A stretch of DNA of 64,000 nt from Juglans regia (lineage: Eukaryota; Streptophyta; Magnoliopsida; Fagales; Juglandaceae). The notes beneath the pieces are model-generated. The model did not search any database and was not told where the DNA came from. It saw only the letters and a program-made list of their open reading frames with translations. The translations under genes were made by a program, and so were the position numbers. Of the stretch, positions 35,301 to 46,911 are shown one piece after another. Location of the stretch: contig NC_049911.1 of the NCBI RefSeq assembly GCF_001411555.2, positions 34,547,340 to 34,611,339 on the forward strand. Direction: 5' to 3'. How positions within the stretch are numbered: the first letter of the stretch is position 1; the number at the start of each line of letters is the position of its first letter.

Positions 35301-38300
35301 TTTTATGAATTCTGGTCTTCTGTTCATCATTAATCTTTTGGAGCTGTACAGAGAAGACAAACTTATTAAAAAAAATTAAAAATAAGACAATGCCTGTCGT
35401 CACTATACCATTCTCATATCACAATATCAGAGCAAATTTCAAATTGAATGATTATAAGAGCAAAACTGGAATAAAAAAAGGTGACATGATACATAGTCAA
35501 TAAAAAGATAGTAACTAAAAATTATAATCAAACAAAAATCCAAGTTCAAGCAGGAACCTTTCAAGGTTGCTTAACTTGAAGTCTGTCCAAGAAGAGACTT
35601 ACCCCTACCCATGATAAAATTTTAACTTACGGTTCTTGTGTTGTGTTAGGAATCAAGGCAAATGGTATACTTAGGCTATGCTTGTTGTAACTTCTACCTA
35701 AAACAAATCCCTCCCTAAAGTGGGCAGCACAGGAAGTAGTATCCATGGAAGCATTGTAGAGCATGATAGATGTTTAGTGTACGCTTATCTCAAAAAATAG
35801 ATACGTGAAAACACTGGGTCTTAATTTTCTAATATGGTTAATCATTTCTGCTCTTGGAGGGTTTAACAAACTATGTCCAACTCCCTAAATGGAAAATTTT
35901 GTTGTTATGTTGATATTCATTTCATGCAACAAAAATGAACTCATCTCAAATTGAGCCAAAGAAATAAAGTGTTAAAACAGAATAGATAAGTAACTCACAG
36001 TCTCTAGTTCCAAACTCAAATCGTGTACTTTCCTTTCAGCTTCATCTACCCGGGCTTCCAAAGCCTTCTTCTCCTTGTTTTGAGTTTCTAGTTTACTTTT
36101 ACGTTTGTCAGCCTGTGCAGATAATGACGAGTATAAAAAATCAATGTTTAAGAGAGAGTAAATTGTTTGCTTGCCGATATCTAACCTGCTTCTCTAATTC
36201 ATCAATGCGCGCATGAGCCTTACGAACCAACTCCGCAGCATCTAAAGTCCCTTTTTTCTGAAATTAATAAGGAAAAAAAAATGTACATTGAACTCTTGTC
36301 AACACAGACCTCATAAAAGTAGGTATTAATGTTTCTTTTATTTTTATTATTTTGCACTTGAAAACAAAAATGCTAGATGTAATTCAGGGAAGGCTACCCA
36401 ATGAAGGTGCCCTTAATTTTCGGGTAAATTCATTGTGTAAGAATGATGATACCCAAAAATGTAGTCGACAGTAAGTGCCTTTGTAGTAACTTCTATTTTC
36501 ATACGAATTACAAGGATTAAAATATAAAAATGTCTTATATATTTCAATTCTTGCAAAATGAGATTAGTGGTTGTTTTCAGGCAGTGGTTTTGCAGAGTCC
36601 AATGCCAATCCTCACCTGGAGGGATGCGATCTCACTCTGCAAGGAAGCAATGGTATCTGACTTCTCTTGGATGATCTTTTCCTTCTCCCCTATGCTATCT
36701 GACTTTGCTTTCAGTTCTTTGGATTTCTTATCAACATGGGACTCTTCAATGACAAAAGGTGAAAAAACATCAGGCAACAAGGCAACACAAAATCCAGTTC
36801 AATTTGTCAAAATTTCCTCTCGAGAAAGATGGTGATACTCCTTTTTAGGATTTTTTTATGATACTAAACGCAACCCAGTTAAGCCTTAATCCCAATAAGC
36901 GAGATTCACAACATGGATCCTTTGTTATGGTTCTGACGGAAGCAACTAGAAGAAGAAGAGAAGAGCAACTCGAAGTGCAAAGGGGTGTGGAGCTGTCGAA
37001 CTAATATGAGAAGTGAAGGAAATGTGTACTGCTTTACGTATTAGCTAGGGTGCTACGTACCGTTTAAATAAATGTCAGTAGAGTTGTAAAACACAACCGT
37101 TTGGAAGAGTCTTCCAAACGGTGCATTCAAGCTGTCACCTGTTAGCAAGTGATAGTGGTAATTTTAATTTGTCTCAATTCTGTTAGGGTGCAACGTACTA
37201 AGGCAAGGAGAGGAATCAGTGTGAGGCATCTTTGGAATATTGTGGAAGTTGAATTTCTATAAGGAGGTTTGGGAGCCCTCGAAGTCACTCCCGTAGCAAT
37301 TCATAGTGTAATTTCCTTTTAGCAATTTGACAAACAACTGGTGTGCATTCTGCTTGTTCATTGCAGCAACCATATTCCCTGTTTCCCATCACCTTCCTTT
37401 GATACATCAGCCATTCACAAGCAGGTTCATAACATCCTTCATGCCACTCGTCCACATCTTGACATCAACGAAAACTTTCAATGGAGAGAACAGAGAATTT
37501 TGATATCATCTACTGACTCTCTCTTGTATTAATAAATCAAACGAAGCAAGACTAATTTTCATCACGCTTTAACGTGTGACGTGGATTACTGTTCCTTTCA
37601 CCATTGTTTCTATCATTCAGTTGACTACGATCTTAGTCACTCTCTCAGTGGTTGTACTACTGTTCCATTATGCTCTATTTCGATGCAGAGAAAAAAGGTA
37701 AACAAAAACAAAAAATGAACGAACATAGAATTTTGAGAACTAACAAAGAAAAATATGCGACAAGCCATACAGAATTTTGATATCATCTAGTGACTCTCTC
37801 TCGTATTAATAAATCAAACGAAGCAAGACTAATTTTCATCACGCTTTAACGTGTGACGTGGGTTACTGTTCCTTTCGCCATTGTTTCTATCATTCAGTTT
37901 ACTACTATCTTAGTCACTCTCTCAGTGGTTGTACAACTGTTCCATTATGCTCTATTTCGATGCAGAGAAAAAAGGTAAACAAAGACAAAAAATGAACGAA
38001 CATAGAATTTTGAGAACTAACAAAGAAAAATATGCGACAACCCATACAGCCAAAGATTACCAGAGCTTCGAGATTAACTTCTCAAGAAACAAACACAACA
38101 TTGGGAATTTATATCCGTCAAAGCTATAGTCTATAGTGCCGCATAAATCAAACGGACCAATCTTTATGGAAGAAATCCCAGACTATTCGTCAAACTAAGC
38201 GATTTCCCCTCAAATTTCGCGTTAAAAAATGATCGAGATAATTTTCACTGAAATTCATGGGGCATACAGCATAAAAACCAACATTCAAATAAGATTTGCA

Positions 38301-38636
38301 TTGTAGAAGGGCCTATTGAGTGACACCATCTACTTTTTTCTTCTTCTCTGCCTCAGTTATCTCCGCATCCAAACAGAAGCAGAGGAACTATAAAGGAAAA
38401 CTGAAAACGATAACGTGCTAAAGTCGGACAATAACGAGCAAAGAAACTGACTGACCAAGTTCTTGGATCTTGAACTTAAGTTGTTTCAGTTCGATCTTCA
38501 GAGCGGACGAATAATCAGAACCGTCAGATCCGGCGACTTTAACTGCCTCATCTTCATCGACCGGAACACTTGCCCTAACATGCGCAAGAACTAGAGATAG
38601 GAAGATTGACAAAAGCAAGAGCTTCGAAGTCGTCAT
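32335..38636 (-). CDS. Signal-peptide coiled-coil membrane protein (myosin heavy chain-like; At2g24420/At4g31340 family)
   Basis: Fourteen exons join in frame to 448 residues: 38636-38456, 36743-36616, 36257-36186, 36112-35999, 35343-35275, 35185-35129, 34026-33973, 33899-33837, 33664-33602, 33344-33180, 33102-32947, 32802-32722, 32609-32548, 32416-32335. The N-terminus ([20 protein letters not shown]) is a signal peptide. A charged coiled coil ([13 protein letters not shown] through KTKKLKE) follows, and then the family block [15 protein letters not shown] and [21 protein letters not shown] late membrane segment, [18 protein letters not shown], is followed by a basic tail, [18 protein letters not shown]. 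The family sits in plant endomembranes, and a molecular role is not established to my knowledge. Intron 1 is 1.7 kb and contains a 277-bp tandem duplication and a 25-bp palindrome. A methionine 15 bases upstream is an alternative start. Confidence 0.9.
37097..37121. other. 25-bp near-perfect palindrome
   Basis: CCGTTTGGAAGA and TCTTCCAAACGG are exact reverse complements separated by one G. It sits in intron 1 of the coiled-coil gene, within sequence of possibly transposon origin, and could form a 12-bp stem. Confidence 0.85.
37494..38047. repeat. Recent 277-bp tandem duplication
   Basis: 37494-37770 and 37771-38047 are nearly identical (both start AGAATTTTGATATCATCTA, and only about a dozen differences were seen by eye). 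They lie head to tail in intron 1 of the coiled-coil gene. Neither copy contains an exon. Confidence 0.93.
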
Positions 38637-39160
38637 GGCAATGGCATGCAATCACGGCCAATCAGTCGAGAGAGAAAGAGAGAGAGAGAGAGTTGTTGGG
38701 AGTTCTTTGAGATTTGCTGTTCGGTTCTCGCAACCATCGGTGATGTCGTCGCCAGCAGCATAGTCCAGATATTATTTCGAAAAATTAAAATAAAATGTCG
38801 GGGGTTCGGGCGGTCGATGTTGCGGTGTACAAAGCACGTGTCGTTTTGGACGGTTGCGGGTTAGGTACTTCGGACTTGAAAATTTGAAACCGTGAACAAA
38901 ACTTGGTTGTTGGGAAATGGGTGGTTGGTGACGGTAGCCAAGAAAGGCTTGGAAATAAAGAGCGGTCCAAGCTCTATTTAATTCATCTTTTACATAATTC
39001 ACATAAATTTTCATTTTAAAACATCAGTTGATTCTTACTCTGTGTGATGAGTAGTAGTATTCCAAGCTTTTTTTCATTTACTATCTATATTTTTTTTTTT
39101 TTTATAGTAATTCAGAATTGATGAGACCAAACTTAAAATCTCATACAATTGAGTAGATAA

Positions 39161-39364
39161 GGCTTGTTAGGATAGATAAATGGTTTCATTTTATTTTATC
39201 ATTATAATTTTTTTAAATTTATATATAAAATATAATAAATCATTCAAATTTTTAAAATTTTAAAATAATAATAATATTAAAAAATAATATTCTAATAATA
39301 TTTTATTCAAATTTTAACTTTCATTTAAAATAATCTTATTTCATCTCACTATCCAAATATAGCC
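39161..39364. repeat. Tourist-like MITE, family A
   Basis: TAA at 39158-39160 is followed by GGCTTGTTAGGATAG, and the right end is CTATCCAAATATAGCC. The interior is ATTATAATTTTTTTAAATTT, ATAAAATATAATAAATCATT and AATAATAATATTAAAAAATA. The terminal repeats are diverged. Confidence 0.75.
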
Positions 39365-39386
39365 TTGAGAGATGGTAGTGCTTTAA

Positions 39387-39620
39387 AATTGAGTTTTGCT
39401 ACACAACCTCCACCACACTCCACACTCCACACTTTTTTTAATTTTTTAAATTTTTAATATTTTTTAAAATTTTTTTTTTTGAGTTTATTCTTTTTAAATT
39501 TTTTATTCGTTATTTATATAATAAATATTTAATAAAAGAAAAAAATAATAATAATTAAAAATAATGTGGAGTGTGGAGGTTGTATGAATAGTAAGAGGTT
39601 GAGTAGATTTTTTGTTTAAA
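39387..39620. repeat. MITE-like element, family B
   Basis: The left end is TTTTGCTACACAACCTCC and the right end is GGAGGTTGTATGAATAG then GAGGTTGAGTAGATTTTT, forming nested inverted repeats. CACTCCACACTCCACAC near the left pairs with GTGGAGTGTGGAGG near the right. It is related to 6243-6465. Confidence 0.65.
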
Positions 39621-39744
39621 ATTTTATCATGTGTGGACTTAAGAAAGAACTCTAAAATTTAGTTAATATTATAATTAATAGAGTTTCTTCAAATTATTAT
39701 ATACCTTTATTATTCTCTTCCAAACAGTACTTATCAATTTAAAT

Positions 39745-39925
39745 AGAGAAATTATATTTTCAGTCTTTAAGTGGGGATTGCATATACAAGCACATTATTA
39801 AATGAAAGAAAATATCATTTTAAGAAGGATAATTTTGTAATTTTAAAAAATTTTAAAGTTAAAATAGCTCAGGCTTGCATTGTAATCCTCATTTGGAGAC
39901 TATACCTAGCATTGCTCATTTAAAT
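39745..39925. repeat. MITE-like element, family C
   Basis: It is similar along its whole length to 44846-45018: GTGGGGATTGCATATACAAG, GATAATTTTGTAATTTTA, AAAGTTAAAATAGC, then TGCATTGTAATCCTCATTTG. The ends are inverted repeats of each other, though weaker than in the other copy. Confidence 0.7.
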
Positions 39926-40049
39926 ATTGCCGTTATTCTCAATTCTATTTGAAATTATTGACGGAGAAAAAATAAAATAAAATAAAATTGTATAGAATTT
40001 CTTTTTTCTTTTATTTTTAAGCAATTTTGCCTCATTTCAGTCTGGTTAA

Positions 40050-40263
40050 GCCTCGTTTGTTTTCATAAAATATTTCATTTCATTTCATCTCATCTAATCA
40101 TTATAATTTTTTCAACTTTTAATATAAAATAAAATAAATAATTCAACTTTTTCAAATCTTAAAATAAAAATAATATTAAAAAATATATTCTAACAATATT
40201 TTATTTAATTTTTTAATTTGAATCTCAATTCATTTCATCTTATCTGTAAAAATAAACAAGCCC
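40050..40263. repeat. Tourist-like MITE, family A
   Basis: TAA (40047-40049) is followed by GCCTCGTTTGTTTTC, and the right end is AAAATAAACAAGCCC followed by TTG. The interior is the family A block. It resembles the copy at 52541-52732, so the two form a subfamily with GTTTGTTTTC ends. Confidence 0.75.
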
Positions 40264-40404
40264 TTGATTGGATTTTATCAACTATAAAGCAAAATCCGTG
40301 TTAGGAATGGAGTTGACCAAATATAGCGGAAATTAATGTGACAAGTGAAATTTAGGTGGGGGTATGTCTAACCAGCATCATCAAAATTATTAAGAATAAT
40401 TTAT

Positions 40405-40580
40405 AAGAGAAAAGTGTTGTAGTTATAAAGATATTTAATAAATTAATATGATTTTATATAATATGTTATATTTATTTTATAATAAAAAATAGTTTTATTA
40501 TCTACTACATCACATCAAATTATATCAATTTATAAATTGATTTTTATAAGATTTATTTGTAATCAAAGTATTTATTTTTC
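40405..40580. repeat. MITE-like element, family D
   Basis: This AT-rich segment has TTTTATTATCTACTACATCA and ATAAATTGATTTTTATAAGA segments that echo 4635-4805. Its boundaries are approximate. Confidence 0.4.
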
Positions 40581-42413
40581 TAGTATATGAAACATTTCCC
40601 TAATTTGGAATGCAAATTGAAAAAATAATAATAATTTTGAGGTACAAAATGGATTGTTCTGATGATTCTATTAAAACTCAAACTCAATGAAACGCATTTG
40701 CCCAAAACTTTCGATAATTAGGCATTGACAGGGACTAATACGTACTAGATAGAAATGCATATCTAATATCTAATAAAAAGCACCAATGTCGTGCTTAATT
40801 ATTAGAATATGTGATTTTTGACTTAAAAACTGTTCCTTTATTGGATCTGATGCTAAAGACTTTGCTTTTATATTTTTTTGATAATGATCGCACGTGATAT
40901 GTGTTCCTCCCATTGTGTTCGTTCCGACATTTTAAAGGGAGAAAGCAGCTTCACTAATCTTATGGGTAGGCATATTTTCTTCCATCAACGGCAGCACGCC
41001 CGTGGGATGTCATTCTGACCAAATTATATGCTACTTTCCAACATTAGATTCGAGATATTAGTGGCATGCACTTCATAAGATGTGACACTTGCTCCTTCAT
41101 AAGATTCGATTCTTAATTCAAATTGAAGAACACGTGGTCCAAAATGGATGCCTTTTCTTGTAATATTCTCCCCAACTTAAGATAATTGTGGTAGTTCGAT
41201 AAACTTTTTTAAAAAATTATTAAATAATCTCAATGTACAAATAATATGATACTCAATTTATTATAACATGCCATGATGTTAAAATTGATTATGTAAGCAT
41301 TCATTTTCGATGCAATGACATCTTAATATATGCTAAAAATTCTGCGTGTTTTACTTTAGAATTACCTAATAATTACCCAACTTGTAGGAAAATATATATA
41401 TATTAGGGAACAGTCTTGGGTGCGTTAGCCCTAGGGTGTACCTGACATAATGATTTAAATAAAAAAAAAAATGAAAAAATCAGTAGCTTATTTGTCTGGA
41501 AAAAGAAAATACAAAATTAAAAAAAGATAAAAAATCACGATTAAAAAAAATCTAAATTTCAGTAAAGTATGAGCATTGGTCTGCATACATATTGGATTAT
41601 CTATTTACTCTTTATATAATAATAAAATATTATTAATCTGTTATTAAAAAAATAAAATAAAAAAAATGAGTACACTGTTAGAACAAAAAGGACATACAAA
41701 AATACGTCAATTCATGTGTGCTTCGGGACTATTAAGGGTCTTTTGATAAAACACGATCATTTATTAAATTCTACAAAAGAGTTACACGTCAAATGATCAA
41801 AAGTCTTAAAGATATTTTGGTAAAATTCTACATGGAAACTACACGCCAAATGGTTAAGGGTTTTGAGGACTTTTTGATAAAATAGAACTTAACGGACTTA
41901 ATGAAAAAATAATAAAAATTAACTGAAAAATAATAAAAGTTACTATCTAATGTCAGATAGATACTTATTATAATAGAGTATATTTCTTGATGGCATGGAA
42001 GAGACACTAATAACCATGATATTGTTCATATTACAAGAGTTAGTGTACAAATAAGACATATGATCAGATAATCAATTGGAAAGAGAAGATCACTCGTGTT
42101 TAGCGAAAATTTTGGGTTCACATTTGAATGAGCTTTGGGACCCAAATTCGAGCTAGAATTCATGTCATGTAGTTGAAATAATTATGGTTGATAAGTCCAA
42201 TAATTAATTCAGTGCATGCATTTGTTGCGCTAGCCTAGTCTTTTATTGTTCTTAGTCGTAGGCGAGGATTTGGTCAAGTTTGATGTACTACGTAGTTTGA
42301 ATTTGAGAGGCCCGAATTACCTTGAATTAGTTTTGAAACTTCTGGTTTCAATTGCAACATTTTGGAATAAAAATGCATTTCCCATCACTTTTATTCTACT
42401 GAATAGCAACAAT

Positions 42414-42475
<62 letters not shown>

Positions 42476-42578
42476 TATATATTTCTAAAGAAGGTTGGAA
42501 ATTAATATGCAAACTCCTGATCCATATCATAAGATTGTAGAGTTATTGCTAATTGTTTTTTGGATGAAAAAAGTCTAA
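40581..42578. other. Intergenic AT-rich DNA with a compound microsatellite
   Basis: No gene is recognised. Poly(A) runs and AT-rich spacers dominate. A compound (CA)n-(TA)n microsatellite lies at about 42413-42471. The open frame at 42246-42488 runs into that microsatellite and is not credible as a gene. Confidence 0.4.
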
Positions 42579-42792
42579 ACCTCCGTTTGAATAGTGAGAT
42601 GAGATAAAATAGTTTTAGATAAAAATTTAAAATTAAATAAAATATTATTATAATATTATTTTTTAATATTATTACGGTTTTGATATTTAAAAAAGTTGAA
42701 TTATTTATTATATTTTATGTGATAATTTAAAAATATTATAATAATAAAATAAAATGAGATGAAATTAATCCGTTTTTATATCCAAACTAACC
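42579..42792. repeat. Tourist-like MITE, family A (inverted, diverged)
   Basis: Flanking TAA occurs at 42576-42578 and 42793-42795. The left end is ACCTCCGTTTGAATAG and the right end is TATCCAAACTAACC. The interior runs in the same direction as the copy at 21191. Confidence 0.7.
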
Positions 42793-44845
42793 TAATTCTA
42801 TAGACACCGAGGAGCATTAATGTTGTTAGCCGGATGAGCCAACAGAACTAATGTTGATTCACACGTTACGTACGCACCCACGGTTGGAAAGTCTATACAA
42901 GCTTCATATTTTAGTAAGAGTTTTGCTATATTACTGTTCATATCTCACATGAGGTGATTTTTTTTTTTTTTATAGAGTGTGGAGGTGTTTTTTATAGAGT
43001 GTATGAGTATTTTTTTATAGAGTGTGGGGTGTAAGATGTGGATTAATAAATAGTAATTGATAAGAAAATTTTAGTAATATTTTTGAAAAACAAAATCACA
43101 GAGACGACCACAATTTCTATACAGTTTCATTTTTTTATTTTATTTTTTTGAGCCGATCAATAGATATTCAGATACTCTCAACGCTTCAATAAGCTACTAC
43201 CATTACATTTTACAGGAAGAATATCACGGACTGTCGATTTTTGGAGTTATATCGATCCGAGTTTTGTTATACATCAGTTACTATTTATCTTTATATCTCA
43301 TATTTAATAATTATTTTTTTATAAGATATGAGATATGAGATATAAAATAATAATTAATAAGAATAATTATTCTATTGATATAAATTATTGTTCTATCATA
43401 CCAAAAAGAAAAAAGAAAAAATTATATTTATCATCATCAACACCAAATATCAATATGTGTGAATATGTGTTTAAATATAAAGATAAAAATAATAAATTAT
43501 ATATTGATGTGTAATGTGAAAATAATAAGTAATATTTCTTTAAAAAAAAAAAAAAATACTATTGCGTTGCCAAGGAAAGATTACGGTGGTCAAGGTCAAT
43601 GCCATCGTGGTCGCAAACGGCAAATCTTTATTGTCTCGATGGAAGACTTTTGAAAGAAAAATACTACTATTTTCACTTGTTTTTACTGCTAGTTCTTATT
43701 GCTATAAATTTTATTATTATTATTTTTTACTTAATAATTAAATAAATATTTTTAATAATATTATGAATTTTTTATTTTTTAAAATATATTTAAATGTGTT
43801 AAAAAAATACATATAAAAAGATATAAAAATAAAAACTCATTCCAAAATTACTAACGGAAGACCCAACGAAAACTTCCAGTTGTGAAAGTAACACCTCTCT
43901 TAACCTAAAATTATTGAAGTTATAGGAAAGTCTTTAAGTTATTTTTTGTAATGAGTTTTGCTATTTATTATTTTTATTTTTATTTTATTTTATTTTTTAA
44001 AATTAATTGAATTTTTTAATTATAATTCATACATAATACATAATACATTTGGTAAGAGTAAGAAATAATAAAAATAAATATTGTGTATAAGAGAAATATT
44101 TTGGATCTCGAATTTAAGACCTAAAAAATATCTCGAATGAGATTTTTTATTTTTTATTTTTTATTTTTTATTTTTTTACCAAATGATTAAAAAATATATT
44201 TTTTAATAATATTATAAATTTTTTATTTTTTTTAAAATATTTATAATAATTAAAAAAATATATAAAAAAAAATTACTCTTTTCGAAATATATTTTGGGTC
44301 TCGAACGGAATCCGTAGCAGTACTCTTGTATGTTATGTGTGCGGACGGTAAATATAATTTTTCTTAATCCCGAACCGAACGCCAACTGACCCATTCCATT
44401 GGCTAGGTGTGCGCCACGCGATTCAAGGATTTAGCGGCCACAATTCAATCGATCCAACGGCTAGACTCGTCCCTGTGATTTCACGCGACTACAGCTTCCT
44501 CAACTTGTCAGTTATTTTCGCTGAATTTTTTCGCTCTTTTACGCACATGACAAAGGGCGATACCAACAAACCAATTGGGAAAGAGAAAGCTTACGTGTCG
44601 GTGGACGACGGGGTTAACCATAGCATGACAAGTAGAAACTTTTACCATCGTGATTTCACTCAACTCATCGTGATTTCACTGAATTCACGATCAAACTAAA
44701 CGGTTATATAAATGTAGAAATTCTATTTGCAAAGTGAAGACTGCGTGTATAATTTTATTAATTAATAATAAAAAATTATTATAATTTTAATTTTTTTTTA
44801 AAATAATTAGATTGACTTATATAAATAGTCTCTATTTAAAAATGA
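42793..44845. other. Intergenic AT-rich DNA with low-complexity tracts
   Basis: Fragments of family B-like sequence (TATAGAGTGTGGAGG, about 42975-43060) and a small inverted repeat about ATATCTCATATTTAATAA (43290-43350) are visible. TTTTTATTTTTTATT tracts lie at about 44140-44180. The open frame at 44409-44699 has no recognisable domain. It is moderately GC-rich and could be part of a leader or an old gene fragment. Confidence 0.35.
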
Positions 44846-45018
44846 GAAATTCTATTTACAGTCTTGAAGTGGGGACTGCATGTGCAGGCACATACTTAAA
44901 TGAGAGAAAGCATTATTTTAGGAAAGATAATTTTGTAATTTTACAAAATTTTAAAGTTAAAATAGCCTAGACCTGCACATGCAGTCCCCAAATGGAAACT
45001 GTACCTACCATTGCTCTT
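44846..45018. repeat. MITE-like element, family C, with clear inverted ends
   Basis: GGGGACTGCATGTGCAGG near the left pairs with CCTGCACATGCAGTCCCC near the right, interrupted only by one or two changes. Its relative is at 39745-39925. It lies about 150 bp upstream of the ABC1K leader exon. Confidence 0.75.
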
Positions 45019-45169
45019 TAAAAATTATACGTAAACTAACTCATAAATTATTACATTCTTCTAATTTTTTATATAAAATATAATAAATAATTAATATTAA
45101 AAAATAATATTTTAATAATATTTTATTCAATTACTTGATCACAATTTTAGCAGGTGATCAACTACCTAA

Positions 45170-45306
45170 TCGGACGAAAAAAGAAAAGCAAATTCCGTTC
45201 GTTTCGAGGAAGCTTCAATATCTTTCCTTTCCTTTCCTTTCCAGCTTATTACTGCCTACCCTCTCCCTCTTTCTCTCGTTCGAAACCAGTCTCTTTGAGA
45301 ACTCAG
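45170..45306 (+). other. Probable noncoding first exon of the ABC1K gene
   Basis: A pyrimidine-rich leader with four TTTCC units (about 45220-45241) ends at ACTCAG, followed by the donor GTAACG (45307). An acceptor at 46854-46855 (TTCTTTAG) would place the ABC1K start codon 57 bases into the next exon. The roughly 1.5-kb leader intron holds two MITEs. This is inferred from splice signals only. Confidence 0.5.
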
Positions 45307-46016
45307 GTAACGGCTTTTCTTCGATTTGCACGAATTATTAGTTTTGACTTTGTAATTGTTCGGAGTTTCAGAATAATTTTTTTAATATTGAAGGGTTATT
45401 CTTTTTTTGGGGGGGTTGGATTCATCCATGTTTTTCTTGGATTAATGGGGACTATCAATTTCTTTTCATTATTAGTTCATAAATACATGGATTATGGATT
45501 AGCTTCTTCGTCGGTGTTGCATATTTCTATTAAATTCCCAATGGTTCACGAGCTGCTGGATTTTGAGAAAATGAATTTGGTGTTAATTTGTTAAGAGTTT
45601 AATTACATATGGATGATAAATCGTAGTTATCAACACGATAGAAATGATACGAGAAAGGCTTCACCTGCGTGCATTCTACAACATTAATTTCCAGGATACA
45701 AGAGTACCATTTATATCATATTATTAGAATAATGATATAATTGCAATGAAGAAAACTCAGGTTTACAGAGGTACATGAAGATTTGTTAAACGTATCCACG
45801 ATCGTCTTGGAGGAAAACTTTTTGTTTGTTTATGTTTTTCTAAATCTTATTTTAATTTGGAAGGAACTAAGAAAGAGAGAGAGAGAGAGAGAAGTGACCT
45901 TTGAAGCGGCTGACATCAACCAGTTATTAACGTTGATATTCTTAGTATATATGATCTTAACCTCACTAGAATGCTTTAAGAGCTTCTATCTGCCTGTTTT
46001 CTAGTCAAGCTCATTA

Positions 46017-46218
46017 GGAGACGTTTGGATTCGAAGATGAGTTGAGATGAGTTGAAATGACTTGAGATGAGTTGAGATTGATTGTGAATAGTAATGAGAT
46101 GAGTTGTGAATAGTAGTGAGATTTGTGAGTTAAAGTTGCTGAATAGTAATAAATAGTAGTGAGATGAGTTGAGATGAGTTGAGATGAGCTGAGATCTCTT
46201 TCGAATCCAAACGTCCCC
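46017..46218. repeat. MITE with intact 18-bp inverted ends
   Basis: GGAGACGTTTGGATTCGA at the left matches the reverse complement of TCGAATCCAAACGTCCCC at the right except at one base. TTA duplications flank it at 46014-46016 and 46219-46221. The interior is a run of GAGATGAGTTGAGAT-type repeats. It is related to 13312-13645. Confidence 0.88.
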
Positions 46219-46305
46219 TTAAATGATGGTGGAAAAATCTCTTCTTGCTAGAAGGTCTCTGATGGTTTACCTTAGCATACAAAGAAGCGCCTCTGTGGCA
46301 GTTAA

Positions 46306-46515
46306 GGCTCCGTTTGGATACAAAAACGGTTTCATCTCATCTCATCTCATCATTACAATTTTTCCAAATTCTCATACAAAATATAATAAACAATTCAACA
46401 TTTTCAAATCCTAAAATAATAATAATATTAAAAAATAATATTTTAATAAGATTTTATTCGACGTTCAACTTTCCATTAAAATCATCTCATCTCATCTCAC
46501 TATCCAAACGGGATC
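46306..46515. repeat. Tourist-like MITE, family A
   Basis: TAA duplications (46303-46305 and 46516-46518) flank GGCTCCGTTTGGATAC and CTATCCAAACGGGATC. CATCTCATCTCATC runs lie near both ends and the family A core lies between. It sits in the leader intron of ABC1K, about 90 bp from the preceding MITE. Confidence 0.85.
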
Positions 46516-46911
46516 TAAATGATAACTGCTACCCTTACGATTTACTAGAGCAGCTGTGCATAAAAGGTATTTATATATAATTCAAGAAACAGCATTTCAC
46601 ATACTATGAAATGGGGGATGTTTGCTGCTTTCATCAGCTGTTTGCGTTTCTGGACTATTTTTCCTATATGAATTCCCCATTTAGCTAATTTTTATGAGCC
46701 TTGAGCTCCTTGATTGTTGTCAATCTACTTTTATTTTCAGCATATTTTCTGATTTATTTATTTATGCTTTTTTATAATGCACTGATTGCTCATGTTGATG
46801 CTAGTTTGCTTGGGCCCATCTTATTTAGAGTCTGACATATCTTTTTCTTCTTTAGCAAAGATCTGCAAACTTAAACTCCCATTGAGCCCATTTTGTGCAT
46901 AGCTTTTACCA

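Noticed and set aside
36850..37500. Possible solo copia LTR in the coiled-coil gene intron
   Set aside because: TGTTAGGGTGCAACG and a weak TTTTGATATCATC primer-like site suggest it, but no matching partner repeat, target duplication or clear end was found.
42413..42471. CRISPR-like or regulatory array
   Set aside because: It is a simple compound (CA)n-(TA)n microsatellite, common in plant DNA.
44409..44699. 96-residue open frame upstream of ABC1K
   Set aside because: No domain, signal or splice context could be identified, so it is left as unassigned intergenic sequence.
45154..45594. 146-residue hydrophobic open frame in the ABC1K leader region
   Set aside because: It crosses the strong donor at 45307 and has no recognisable domain. 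It is more likely leader exon plus intron.
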